Assembly (NCBI GenBank): GCA_016219595.1
Contig: JACRLY010000012.1
Coordinates: 1 to 46,918, forward strand
Origin: Ignavibacteriota bacterium
GTDB lineage: Bacteria > Bacteroidota > Ignavibacteria > Kapaibacteriales > UBA2268
DNA length: 46,918 nt
Direction of reading: 5' to 3'
How positions within the stretch are numbered: the stretch's first letter is position 1; every line of letters begins with the position of its first letter. This document shows, piece after piece, positions 1-8,536 of the stretch. The notes under the pieces are model-generated. The model did no database searches. It was not told where the DNA came from and saw nothing but the letters and a program-made list of their open reading frames with translations. A program made the translations under genes and the position numbers.

Positions 1-420
1 ATCTGTCATTCCTTCACGTGAAAATTTATTCCATACTATTGTTGTTCCTGTCAAAATAATTGTTAGAACAGAATATTTGAATGAAACTACTTTTTTTGAA
101 ATCAGATAAATAAATATTAAGGAGAAAATTGAGCACAATGCAGAAAAAAATCTGGCTGAAAACTCGTTTTCACCGAATAACTTCATAGCACCTGACATAA
201 ACCATATTGTTAATGGTGGATATGTAGAGGAATACAAACCTCCGGAAGAATACTCTGTCTGGTCCCAGAAATCATCATAATGCAAAATACTTTTAGCCCT
301 GATTGCATACAATCCTTCATCCCAGGGTTGTATCTCGCCTGTTCCCAGGTTGATGAAAACAATTATTGCCATTAAAGCAATAATCCCGGTTATTATCCAA
401 TTATGATTTTTTTGTGCCAT
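1..420 (-). CDS. Glycosyltransferase of the GT39/ArnT-like membrane family, N-terminal part only
   Basis: The frame starts at an ATG (418-420) and stays open to the left edge, so only the first 140 residues are visible. The N-terminus has one hydrophobic helix (IIALMAIIVFINLG) followed by the loop WDEGLYAIRAKSIL. An acidic D-E pair in the first periplasmic loop is the hallmark of polyprenyl-phosphate-sugar-using GT-C enzymes (GT39/GT83). More hydrophobic segments follow. These proteins move a sugar from a lipid carrier to protein or lipid A at the outer face of the inner membrane. The gene begins three bases after the stop of the upstream GT9 gene, so the two are almost certainly one operon. 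Acceptor and sugar cannot be read from the sequence. Confidence 0.75.
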   Translation of the reverse strand, partial: MAQKNHNWIITGIIALMAIIVFINLGTGEIQPWDEGLYAIRAKSILHYDDFWDQTEYSSGGLYSSTYPPLTIWFMSGAMKLFGENEFSARFFSALCSIFSLIFIYLISKKVVSFKYSVLTIILTGTTIVWNKFSREGMTD

Positions 421-423
421 CAA

Positions 424-1470
424 TTATTTATTTAATATTTTCTTAACTGCATTAGATACATCATCAATACTTATTTTATTCATGCAATCAAAATGTTCTT
501 TCGGGCATTTATCTCTTCCGATATGTGTGCAAGGTCTGCATGAAACATTCTTTTCAACTATTATATTTTCTACTCTGAAAGGAGTAAAACCGAATTCCTG
601 AACTGTCGAGCCGAATATTGCAACCACAGGTACTTGTCTGGCAGCTGCAATGTGCATCACCCCTGTATCATTAGTAATAAGCATATTGCATTTGTCAATC
701 ACTTCTGCTGTACTAATTATGGAATCGGAGCTGCTTTTATCAATTACATTTACATCTGATAAATCAATTATTGTTTTTGTTATCTCAAAATCAGCTTTAC
801 CTCCGATAATAACTATTTCAGCGTCATATTTATCTTTAATAAACTTGATTAATCCTGCAAATTTTTCAGGAATCCATCTTTTAGTATAATGAAATGCTCC
901 GGGTGCAATAGCAATATTAATCTTGCCGATTATATTACTCTTTTTTATAAATGGTAAATAGGTCCCTTTTTCTTTATCTGTTGGTAGCCAGAATTCAAGA
1001 CCTTTTCCATCATCTTTAACCTGATATTCAGCGACCGTATCAGAATAAATGTCAGGTAATTGTTTTATTGTTGATTTAATATTTTTCTTTAAATAAACTA
1101 ATGAAAGTTTTCTTATTCTGTTCTTCCTGACTTTTATTATCCTATTTCCAATTCCTCTTCTAAGTTGAAATGACCTGAAATTTCTTTGCAAATCAATAAT
1201 TAAATCATATTTATTATTATTGTTTTCAATCAGAATTTTCTTTTTAAATTCCTGAATTTCGGTTTTATTCCATGATTTATTGTATTCATATAAATTTGTT
1301 ATATGTGGATTATACATATAAATTTCAGAAAAGGATTTGGAAAGAATGATATTAATTGTTGCGTTCGGGTATTTTAATCGGAGATTACGAACAAGATGAG
1401 TTGTCAGGATTACATCACCCATAGAGCTTAATCTGATTATTAAAATACTAGACGGTTCGGCACCTTTCAT
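424..1470 (-). CDS. Glycosyltransferase family 9 (heptosyltransferase-like)
   Basis: The protein opens with ILIIRLSSMGDVILTT, the N-terminal nucleotide-sugar enzyme motif of GT9. It continues with the acceptor-side segment IAIAPGAFHYTKRW and the C-terminal donor-site motif TNDTGVMHIAAA. This is the ADP-heptose:LPS heptosyltransferase family (WaaC/WaaF), which acts at the cytoplasmic face of the inner membrane in lipopolysaccharide core assembly. The open frame extends to a TTG at 1527, but a TAnnTTTG promoter box (1525-1532) would start transcription inside that extension. I therefore choose the ATG at 1470. A late cysteine cluster (CRPCTHIGRDKCPKEHFDC) follows the donor site, as in many FCB-group GT9 proteins. 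It pairs with the membrane glycosyltransferase downstream. The exact sugar is not assigned. Confidence 0.85.
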   Translation of the reverse strand: MKGAEPSSILIIRLSSMGDVILTTHLVRNLRLKYPNATINIILSKSFSEIYMYNPHITNLYEYNKSWNKTEIQEFKKKILIENNNNKYDLIIDLQRNFRSFQLRRGIGNRIIKVRKNRIRKLSLVYLKKNIKSTIKQLPDIYSDTVAEYQVKDDGKGLEFWLPTDKEKGTYLPFIKKSNIIGKINIAIAPGAFHYTKRWIPEKFAGLIKFIKDKYDAEIVIIGGKADFEITKTIIDLSDVNVIDKSSSDSIISTAEVIDKCNMLITNDTGVMHIAAARQVPVVAIFGSTVQEFGFTPFRVENIIVEKNVSCRPCTHIGRDKCPKEHFDCMNKISIDDVSNAVKKILNK

Positions 1471-1524
1471 CAAAACCTGCAAAAAATCTTTGAAAATTGA
1501 ACTTCTATAATTAACTTGCAGTTT

Positions 1525-1555
1525 CAAATATATTAAAATAATCTAAATAGTCAAG
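1525..1555 (-). promoter_or_regulatory. Bacteroidota-type promoter for the GT9 gene
   Basis: On the minus strand TATATTTG (1532-1525) matches the -7 box TAnnTTTG exactly. CTTG (1555-1552), 19 bases upstream, is one base off the -33 box TTTG. Predicted start of transcription is near 1518, upstream of the ATG at 1470. Confidence 0.45.
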
Positions 1556-1558
1556 GAT

Positions 1559-1909
1559 ATGAGATTTTCAATCGACAGACAGGACAACATAGCAATATTT
1601 ACTTTGAAGGATACAAAGCTTGATGCTGAGATAGCCCCTCAGTTAAAAGCCGAAATTCTGATATTATGCCAACCGGAGCTTGAGGCTCTTATTTTCGATA
1701 TGTCTAAGGTAGAACATGTTGACAGCACAGGACTTGGTGCATTACTTCTCGCCAATAGGCAATTAAAAGATAATGAAGCACCTATTATTCTTGTTGGGGT
1801 TCATGAAATGGTAATGAAAATGCTCAGCATATCACAACTTGACAGCATTTTCGATTATGATGATACTGTTGAAGATGCTCTCGAAAACCTGAAGAATGGA
1901 AATCAATAA
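1559..1909 (+). CDS. STAS-domain anti-sigma-factor antagonist
   Basis: The 116-residue protein is a single STAS domain. The phosphorylatable serine lies in HVDSTGLGALL (Ser56, in the D-S-T-G context typical of SpoIIAA/RsbV). Proteins of this kind bind an anti-sigma kinase when unphosphorylated and so release a sigma factor or another partner. No RsbW-like kinase or sigma gene is adjacent, so the partner must lie elsewhere. It is divergent from the GT9 gene with a 31-base gap to the longest GT9 frame. Length and motif fit the family well; the pathway is unknown. Confidence 0.85.
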   Translation: MRFSIDRQDNIAIFTLKDTKLDAEIAPQLKAEILILCQPELEALIFDMSKVEHVDSTGLGALLLANRQLKDNEAPIILVGVHEMVMKMLSISQLDSIFDYDDTVEDALENLKNGNQ

Positions 1910-1948
1910 TTTATCTTTCCGAATAAGTAAGTTCCGGATATTTATATC

Positions 1949-2488
1949 CTACTTCAAATCACCGTACTTTTCAGGATATGGCGGCAATGGTAAAGTATCA
2001 GGCACTCCCATCAAAGGATAATCCTTTCTGAGCGGATATACCGTTTCACCTGATTCTTTGTCAACATAATCTTCTGGCATATAGAAGCGGCGTAAATTAG
2101 GATGTCCCTCAAACTTTATTCCATACATATCATATGTTTCTCTTTCGTACCATGCGGCACTTTCCCAAATACCTGTAACGCTGGGACATTCAGGATTTTC
2201 TTCTTCAATAGGAACTTTAATTCTTAATCTGATTTTGTTTTTGTTTGAATAGAGAAAGTAAACCACTTCAAATCTATTATTTGATTTCAGCCAATCAATT
2301 GCAGTAATATCAATCAACATATCAAAACTCGTTTCGGGATTTTCCCTTAATTCTTTTGCTACGCTTAGTAATTTATCTTTAGGAACAAGTAAAGAAAGTT
2401 GTTCTCTGTGTTCATAAGTTCCAACTTCAGGGCAAATCTCTTTTACAACATTCAAAACGGTATCTTTCAGTGCCATAACAAAACTCAA
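1949..2488 (-). CDS. nuoC: NADH-quinone oxidoreductase subunit C (30 kDa subunit)
   Basis: The C-terminal half carries the complex I 30-kDa subunit signature: [20 protein letters not shown] followed by FYMPEDY and PLRKDYPL. The N-terminal half fits the NuoC fold ([19 protein letters not shown]). At 179 residues it is a normal stand-alone NuoC, not a NuoCD fusion. The product sits in the peripheral arm of respiratory complex I. No other nuo gene is in the window; it is flanked by a STAS gene and a toxin-antitoxin pair. The first ATG (2488) and one four codons later are both possible starts. Confidence 0.9.
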   Translation of the reverse strand: MSFVMALKDTVLNVVKEICPEVGTYEHREQLSLLVPKDKLLSVAKELRENPETSFDMLIDITAIDWLKSNNRFEVVYFLYSNKNKIRLRIKVPIEEENPECPSVTGIWESAAWYERETYDMYGIKFEGHPNLRRFYMPEDYVDKESGETVYPLRKDYPLMGVPDTLPLPPYPEKYGDLK

Positions 2489-2582
2489 ATTTTATAAACT
2501 AATTCAATTACAAAAAATAAAATTACAAAAAATTCGGGAAAGATACAGTTCCCATTATGAAATTTGATGAACTATTCTCTTT

Positions 2583-2930
2583 CTAATTCTCTAATTCAAT
2601 TAATATAATTTCAAGATTTTTTATTAGCGGCGGTAGGTCTTTGATAACAATTTCCCAAAGAATGTCATGATTAATATCAAAATACCCATGTATCAATCTA
2701 TTTCTCACACTAATTATTTGCCTCCAGGGGATTTCAGGATGTTTCTCTTTTACATCATTTGTTACTGAAGATGCAGCTTCTCCTATTATTTCAATCAATT
2801 TCAATATCGCAAGAATTAGCATCTCGTCAGTATCAAGGTCAGAACGTGAACGGTCATTAATAAACTTCATGATTTTGTTGGCAGCATCCAACATATGCCT
2901 GAATCTGACAGTATTTTTTGGCATACTCAT
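2583..2930 (-). CDS. HEPN-domain (HepT/DUF86-like) toxin of a MNT/HEPN module
   Basis: The 115-residue all-helical protein carries the HEPN RNase motif R-X4-H-X-Y in SVRNRLIHGYFD (Arg76, His81, Tyr83). The family core IIGEAASSV...KHPEIPWRQI is also present. In characterised HepT/MntA pairs HepT is an RNase toxin and the MNT partner silences it by AMPylating the tyrosine of this motif. The gene starts 6 bases after the stop of the nucleotidyltransferase gene, so the pair is cotranscribed. All motif residues are intact, unlike the second copy near 9.9 kb. Confidence 0.85.
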   Translation of the reverse strand: MSMPKNTVRFRHMLDAANKIMKFINDRSRSDLDTDEMLILAILKLIEIIGEAASSVTNDVKEKHPEIPWRQIISVRNRLIHGYFDINHDILWEIVIKDLPPLIKNLEIILIELEN

Positions 2931-2936
2931 AGTCTT

Positions 2937-3236
2937 TTAAGATTCAAATATTGTTTTAGAACTTTTCAGTACGTCATTCCTAAAATAAACACTTAAATCT
3001 TCCTTTGTTTTTAGGTCAACTTTGTGATTTATTAACTCACTTAATTCAATCTCAATTCCTGCAAATTGAAATAAACTTGGATGTTTGTCAATAATAAATT
3101 CAACCAATATATCAACATCACTTTTATCAGGTTTGAATTCATCAGTAAGCACAGAACCAAATAATGACATTTTTCTAATATGATATTTCCTGCAGAAATC
3201 CCTTAATTCATGATATGGTAAATTTATTGAATTCAT
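2937..3236 (-). CDS. MNT-type nucleotidyltransferase antitoxin
   Basis: The protein is a minimal nucleotidyltransferase of 99 residues with the Pol-beta-fold motif FGSVL...SDVDILVEF. The spacing between GS and DVD is 11 residues, one more than the common GS-X10-DXD. It is the expected AMPylating antitoxin for the HEPN gene six bases downstream. The ATG at 3236 has an AAGGA ribosome binding site just upstream, and a TAAATTTG promoter box lies at 3275-3282. Confidence 0.85.
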   Translation of the reverse strand: MNSINLPYHELRDFCRKYHIRKMSLFGSVLTDEFKPDKSDVDILVEFIIDKHPSLFQFAGIEIELSELINHKVDLKTKEDLSVYFRNDVLKSSKTIFES

Positions 3237-3274
3237 GTAATCCTTTTAAAATGAAACATTAATTATTTTTTTTA

Positions 3275-3305
3275 CAAATTTACGCCATGTAAAAGAAATA
3301 TCAAT
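3275..3305 (-). promoter_or_regulatory. Bacteroidota-type promoter of the first MNT/HEPN pair
   Basis: On the minus strand TAAATTTG (3282-3275) matches TAnnTTTG exactly. ATTG (3305-3302), 19 bases upstream, is one mismatch from TTTG. Transcription would begin near 3268, about 30 bases before the ATG at 3236. Confidence 0.45.
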
Positions 3306-3351
3306 CAATAAATTATTACAGAAATCTTGATTAATATAATATTCATTTTAT

Positions 3352-3376
3352 AGGAAATTATTTGCATGATTTTACT
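3352..3376 (+). repeat. Direct repeat, copy A (copy of the hflX start region)
   Basis: These 25 bases match 3709-3733, which contain the hflX ribosome binding site and first codons, at 23 of 25 positions. The two copies bracket the small gene at 3380-3562. Confidence 0.65.
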
Positions 3377-3379
3377 TTT

Positions 3380-3562
3380 TCAAGCAGAAACCATCTGTTT
3401 TTCTTTTCTTTCTTTAATACTTTTGTATAAATCAGATTTACTCAATTCATAATCAATAATTTGATTTAATTTATTGATATCTCCATTCGCTTCATTCCAA
3501 AAGCTGTCACGAATCTTTCTTTGCAATTCAACACAATCAAATGTTTTAGTCTTCATATTCAT
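3380..3562 (-). CDS. Small hypothetical protein, antitoxin-like
   Basis: About 58-60 residues beginning MKTKTFDCVELQRKIRDS. The frame extends to a TTG at 3574, but ATG codons at 3562 and 3556 are likelier starts. The layout (short beta strand, long charged helix, tail SIKERKEKQM) resembles small antitoxins that begin with a similar TFDCVE-type segment. That is a resemblance, not an assignment. No toxin-sized frame is adjacent on either side, so it is an orphan if it is an antitoxin. It lies between two 25-base direct repeats, one of which is the hflX start. Confidence 0.55.
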   Translation of the reverse strand: MNMKTKTFDCVELQRKIRDSFWNEANGDINKLNQIIDYELSKSDLYKSIKERKEKQMVSA

Positions 3563-3708
3563 CTTAAGTATCAATATATATTCGCTGTTTTTGCATATTC
3601 ATAATTAGCAAATATTTTTCACTTAAGCAAATTATTTTCTGGTAAGCAACAAATCCTCTATTCAATATTTCACCTTACTAAACGTGAATAATTGCGAATT
3701 AATCAATA

Positions 3709-3733
3709 AGGAATTTATTTGCACGATTTTACT
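3709..3733 (+). repeat. Direct repeat, copy B (hflX ribosome binding site and start)
   Basis: Second member of the 25-base repeat, 23 of 25 identical to 3352-3376. It holds AAGGA (3708-3712) and the TTG start of hflX (3719). Confidence 0.65.
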
Positions 3734-4990
3734 GAATCAAAAGAAAAAGCTGTTGCTATTGCCATCGGGAAAAAAGGGTTCAACCGGGATACAGCCTTCG
3801 AGCATCTGAATGAAATTGAATCGCTTGCAGATACTGCAGGAGCTGTAATTATTGAGAAAATATACCAGGAACTTGATTCCCCTAATAAAGCTACCGTTAT
3901 CGGTAAAGGTAAAGTAGAAGAAATTCAGGCTTTAATTGAAGAGAAAGGTATTTCTCTAATCATATTTGAAGATGATATTTCCCCTACTCAAATGAGAAAC
4001 CTGGAAAATACATTTCAGGTTAAGGTTGTTGACAGAAGCGGACTTATTCTTGACATTTTCGCTAAGCATGCCCGTTCTTTAGAAGCTAAAGTACAGGTGG
4101 AATTAGCACAATCTCAATATCTTCTGCCAAGATTAACAAGGATGTGGACTCACCTCTCGAAACAATACGGAGGCATCAGGACTAAAGGTCCCGGTGAAAC
4201 ACAGATTGAAACCGACCGTCGTATGTTGAAAATTAAAATTCAGAAACTGAAAGAAAAACTCGAGGATATCTCAGTTCAAAGAGAACAACAGAGAAAAGGA
4301 AGAAAAGAGTTCACTCAATTTGCACTCGTTGGCTATACAAATGCAGGTAAATCAACTTTGATGAATTCTATTACAGATGCAAATGTCTACGTCGAAGATA
4401 AATTATTTGCCACACTTGACACAACCGTTCGTTCATTCAACCTGCCGGGGGGTGCTAAATCGCTTATATCCGACACCGTTGGATTTATCAGGAAACTTCC
4501 GGTCAATTTAATTGCATCATTCAGGACTACCCTTGCAGAAGCTGAAGAAGCCGATATTTTAATTCATGTGGTAGATGTTTCCCATAAATTTTTCAGAGAG
4601 CATATAAAAACTGTTAATGAGACACTCGAAAGTCTTAAAATAAGTCAAAAACCGACAATCCTGGTTTTGAATAAAGTAGATTTAATTGAAGACGCTAATG
4701 ACATACGTGCAATCGAATCCGAATTTCCAATGGCTGTGTTCACTTCCGCCTCGAGAAATATAAATATTCAGAAATTTTTAAGTGTTATCCAGGAGAAATC
4801 CGAAGAACAAAGTAAAATTCTGTCTTTCATTCTGCCATATACCGCAATGGAACTTATTTCTGAAGTGTATTCTAATTCTGATATCCTTTCAAGGGATGAT
4901 AACGATGAAGGAATATGTTTTAAAGTCCGGGTGAAAAATGATAAATTAAAAATACTTGAACATAATTTAGGAAAATATTTAAAAAAGTGA
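3719..4990 (+). CDS. hflX: Ribosome-associated GTPase HflX
   Basis: Full-length HflX of 423 residues. The N-terminal domain has the family segment RTKGPGETQIETDRR. The G domain has the P-loop GYTNAGKST (about residue 205), G3 in DTVGFIRKLP and G4 NKVD. HflX is a GTPase that splits stalled or heat-inactivated 70S ribosomes. The start is TTG at 3719: an in-frame TAA lies 12 bases upstream, an AAGGA sits at the right distance, and no ATG occurs before conserved sequence. Its stop overlaps a possible GTG start of the next small gene, which leads into mfd. Confidence 0.95.
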   Translation: MHDFTESKEKAVAIAIGKKGFNRDTAFEHLNEIESLADTAGAVIIEKIYQELDSPNKATVIGKGKVEEIQALIEEKGISLIIFEDDISPTQMRNLENTFQVKVVDRSGLILDIFAKHARSLEAKVQVELAQSQYLLPRLTRMWTHLSKQYGGIRTKGPGETQIETDRRMLKIKIQKLKEKLEDISVQREQQRKGRKEFTQFALVGYTNAGKSTLMNSITDANVYVEDKLFATLDTTVRSFNLPGGAKSLISDTVGFIRKLPVNLIASFRTTLAEAEEADILIHVVDVSHKFFREHIKTVNETLESLKISQKPTILVLNKVDLIEDANDIRAIESEFPMAVFTSASRNINIQKFLSVIQEKSEEQSKILSFILPYTAMELISEVYSNSDILSRDDNDEGICFKVRVKNDKLKILEHNLGKYLKK

Positions 4991-5178
4991 TTGAAATGGA
5001 AAAGCCTCCTGTAAGAAATGTAATCAGGGATACAAGAAGAGAAATTAAATATGTGATTTTTGCACACAAAGAATTGAATCGTGTAGAAATGCTAAATGAA
5101 ATCAGGAAATTCAATTCTGAATCATATAATATCAGGCAAAAAAGCGGAACTACGGTTGAATTAATAGTTGAAGATTAA
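4987..5178 (+). CDS. Small conserved-looking protein between hflX and mfd
   Basis: This 60-63 residue protein reads as a charged alpha/beta peptide (REIKYVIFAHKEL, then TTVELIVED). It can start at GTG 4987, overlapping the hflX TGA, or at ATG 4996. At its end it overlaps the earliest possible mfd start (TTG 5168) by 11 bases. The overlaps on both sides suggest translational coupling and argue that it is a real gene. I do not recognise a family. It has no signal peptide, membrane helix or cysteines. Confidence 0.6.
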   Translation: MIEMEKPPVRNVIRDTRREIKYVIFAHKELNRVEMLNEIRKFNSESYNIRQKSGTTVELIVED

Positions 5179-8100
5179 ATTGACAAAGTTAATACATATC
5201 AGAAAAGCCCTCGAAGGTTTTGATAATCTGAAATTTATACAAGAATTATCTGATAAATTAAAAACATCTGTTAATGAAGTATCAATCAAAATTCTGAGTG
5301 GTTCACTTAAATCTTTAACTTTAGCTTCACTTTGGTATAAGAGAAAAAGTAATTATTTTATTATCACTGGTTCATCTCAGGAATCTGAAGAGTGGTATAA
5401 TGATTTGCAACTGATGACAGGCGATGAAAATATTGCCTTATTATCTGAACCATCCAATAAAATACATTATGCATCTGAAAATCCTGATGAAAAATTAATC
5501 TGGATGATAGAAGGTCTTTCAAAATTGCAAAAGAATGAATTTTCAATTGCTATAGCCACACCTGAATTGTTTAAAATAAGTATTCCGAAAGATGAAGAAA
5601 TATCGAAATTCAGAATTAAAATTCAAAAAAGACAACAGCTTGATTTCTCAGAATTTTCCAATATGCTTGGACTTAACGGATTTGAGAAAGTAGATTTTGT
5701 TTCTACACAGGGCGAAATTGCTGTGCGTGGAGGAATTGTTGATGTATATCCTTTAGGCTGGGAAAATCCCCTTCGAATTGAATTTTGGGGTAATGAAATC
5801 GAATCAATCAGGGAATTTCTGCCTATTTCTCAAAGGAGCATCAGGGAGCATCAATCTGTTGAATTTATTGCTAACATTTATCATTCTTCCCGGACTGTTG
5901 CCGATTCTACAATATTCGAATATTTAAAAAATGACACTGTTTTCATATTTGATAATCCTGATTCTCTTAAAGCTTCATTTGATAATTGGGAGCTTTTTAA
6001 TTCTTATAAGAAAATAATAATAAATCAACTTGGTACTGCAGATATTAATATTAAATCGGAAAACCAACAGCTATATCACGGTTCAATCAAAGATTTTACT
6101 GCTGAGTTAAGAAAACTTTCAGGATTAAATACAAAAATTATTATCTCAGCACAGGGTAAGGTTCAATTAGACAGGTTAAAGGAATTGGTTGATAATGGTT
6201 TGGAAATGTCTGTTATTAAGGAATCATTAAATTCACCTTATCTGGCTGACAGGGAAAAGACACTTGAGTCAATTACATGGCTCGATGAATCATTCACACA
6301 TGGCTTTTGTTTGCCCGATTACAATTTCGCATTATATACAGAACATGAGATTTTCGACAGGGCAAGAACCCAGATAACACGCAGAGGCAGAAAAAGTACC
6401 GGTGGTATATCCCTTCATGAATTAATGCAATTGAATATCGGGGATTATGTTGTGCATTCAGACAAAGGTGTTGGCAAATTTGACGGATTCAAATCAATAA
6501 AAATGGGTGAAAATCTTCAGGATTGTGTTCGCCTACTTTTTGCAGATGATGATATTTTATATGTCAATCTGAATTACATTAACAAAATCCAGAAATATTC
6601 TTCACAGGAAGGTGTTGTGCCAAAACTGAATAAACTTGGTTCAACTGAATGGATGAGGAAAAAAGCCAAAACAAAAAAACGGCTTAAAGATATTGCGAGG
6701 GATTTAATTAAACTTTATGCAGAGAGGAAGCGCCAACCCGGAATTTCATACCCTGCCGATACAATCTGGCAAAAAGAATTTGAGGCATCATTTATTTATG
6801 ACGACACTCTCGACCAGGCTCAAACAACTGATGAAGTAAAAAAGGATATGGAATCCGAAAACCCAATGGACAGGCTTGTTTGCGGAGATGTTGGTTTCGG
6901 GAAAACAGAAATAGCTATCAGGGCTTCTTTCAAGGCTGTACAGGCTGGAAAACAGGTAGCCGTTCTCGTACCGACAACAATTCTTGCCCAGCAGCATTAT
7001 ATGACATTTATTGACAGATTGCACCGCTACCCTGTAAATATTGAAGTTCTGTCTAGATTCCGTTCAAAAAAAGAACAGGATGTAATTGTAGATAAGGTTC
7101 AGAATGCAAATGTTGATATTCTCATCGGCACTCATAGATTATTAAGTAAAGATGTCTCTTTCAAAAATCTTGGTTTGCTGGTTATCGACGAAGAGCATCG
7201 GTTCGGTGTCGGCTCAAAAGAAAAATTAAGACAAATGAGGAGCAATGTAGATACATTAACTCTTACGGCAACTCCAATACCTCGAACACTGAATTTCTCA
7301 TTAATGGGTGCAAGAGATTTAAGTGTTATTGAAACAGCTCCAAGAAACCGGCTTCCCATCTATACGGAAATATTGGAATGGAACGATAAAACAATTATTA
7401 AGGCAATTTCGAAAGAAATCGAAAGAAAAGGTCAGATCTTTTTTGTAAATGATAATATTAAAGATTTAGATAAAATTGCCGGAAATCTTCAAATGTTAAT
7501 GCCATCACTGAGAGTAGCTATTGCACACGGGCAGATTCGTTCAAGTGAACTCGAACACATCATGGAAAAATTTCTTGAAAGAAAGTTTGATGTTCTTATT
7601 ACAACTAAAATAATCGAGTCAGGTATCGATATACCAAATGCAAATACGATGTTCATAAATAATTCCCAGAATTTTGGCTTAGCCGAACTCTATCAGCTCC
7701 GAGGCAGAGTTGGCAGAAGCAATACCCAGGCGTATTGTTATTTAATAATCCCTCCTGTCAAAACTCTAACCTCCAATTCATTGAGACGATTGCAGGCAAT
7801 TGAAGAATTTACGGAACTCGGAAGCGGATTGCAGCTTGCTATGAGGGATATGGAAATCCGTGGAGCAGGCAATTTACTTGGTCCTGAACAAAGTGGGTAT
7901 ATTAACGAAATCGGATTTGAATTATACCAAAGAATCCTGGATGAAGCTGTCAATGAGCTTAAAATAGAGGAATTCAGCGATTTATTTTTCGATGGCAAAA
8001 ATACTTCACAAATACTGCCTGAAAACGAAGATATTGCTATCGAACTTGGTACTGACGCTCTTCTTCCGTCTGATTATATCAACAGCGAATCTGAAAGGTT

Positions 8101-8488
8101 CCTGTTTTATAAAAAGCTCTACCATGTCAAAAATAATGATGAGCTGCAGGAAATACTCGAAGAGATGAAAGATAGGTTTGGTAAACTGCCACCACAAGCC
8201 AATGAATTGATATTTGCTGTAAAAGTAAGGACTGCAGCATTGTCATCAGGATTTTCAAAAATCACTCTGAAGAATAATATTTTATTTGCTGATTTTATGA
8301 AAGAATTGGATAATGAATTTTATCAAAATATATTTCCATCAATTGTTGATTTACTCCATTCATATCCTGATGCAAAACTGAATCAAAGAAATGATAAACT
8401 CATAATTGAATTACCCTTTGAAAAAAGAGATGATGCTGTGGAATTCCTCTGGAGGCTGAAAAGAACCATTCAGAGTCAAACTGAATAA
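5168..8488 (+). CDS. mfd: Transcription-repair coupling factor Mfd
   Basis: The 1106-residue protein has all Mfd parts in order. They are a UvrB-homology N-terminal region, the CarD-like RNA-polymerase-interacting domain around residue 424 (GDYVVHSDKGVGKFDGF), and a RecG-like translocase with Walker A GDVGFGKTE (about 572), DEEH box DEEHRFG (about 673), TATPIPRTL and the RGRVGRS motif. A C-terminal TRCF domain ends it. Mfd removes RNA polymerase stalled at lesions and recruits UvrA. The start is either TTG 5168, overlapping the small upstream gene, or TTG 5180; no ATG is available nearby. It is followed by umuC on the same strand. Confidence 0.97.
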   Translation: MKIKLTKLIHIRKALEGFDNLKFIQELSDKLKTSVNEVSIKILSGSLKSLTLASLWYKRKSNYFIITGSSQESEEWYNDLQLMTGDENIALLSEPSNKIHYASENPDEKLIWMIEGLSKLQKNEFSIAIATPELFKISIPKDEEISKFRIKIQKRQQLDFSEFSNMLGLNGFEKVDFVSTQGEIAVRGGIVDVYPLGWENPLRIEFWGNEIESIREFLPISQRSIREHQSVEFIANIYHSSRTVADSTIFEYLKNDTVFIFDNPDSLKASFDNWELFNSYKKIIINQLGTADINIKSENQQLYHGSIKDFTAELRKLSGLNTKIIISAQGKVQLDRLKELVDNGLEMSVIKESLNSPYLADREKTLESITWLDESFTHGFCLPDYNFALYTEHEIFDRARTQITRRGRKSTGGISLHELMQLNIGDYVVHSDKGVGKFDGFKSIKMGENLQDCVRLLFADDDILYVNLNYINKIQKYSSQEGVVPKLNKLGSTEWMRKKAKTKKRLKDIARDLIKLYAERKRQPGISYPADTIWQKEFEASFIYDDTLDQAQTTDEVKKDMESENPMDRLVCGDVGFGKTEIAIRASFKAVQAGKQVAVLVPTTILAQQHYMTFIDRLHRYPVNIEVLSRFRSKKEQDVIVDKVQNANVDILIGTHRLLSKDVSFKNLGLLVIDEEHRFGVGSKEKLRQMRSNVDTLTLTATPIPRTLNFSLMGARDLSVIETAPRNRLPIYTEILEWNDKTIIKAISKEIERKGQIFFVNDNIKDLDKIAGNLQMLMPSLRVAIAHGQIRSSELEHIMEKFLERKFDVLITTKIIESGIDIPNANTMFINNSQNFGLAELYQLRGRVGRSNTQAYCYLIIPPVKTLTSNSLRRLQAIEEFTELGSGLQLAMRDMEIRGAGNLLGPEQSGYINEIGFELYQRILDEAVNELKIEEFSDLFFDGKNTSQILPENEDIAIELGTDALLPSDYINSESERFLFYKKLYHVKNNDELQEILEEMKDRFGKLPPQANELIFAVKVRTAALSSGFSKITLKNNILFADFMKELDNEFYQNIFPSIVDLLHSYPDAKLNQRNDKLIIELPFEKRDDAVEFLWRLKRTIQSQTE

Positions 8489-8536
8489 AATAATTCATAA
8501 ATTTACTCATCTGTATTTAAGTATTATTAATATTGT

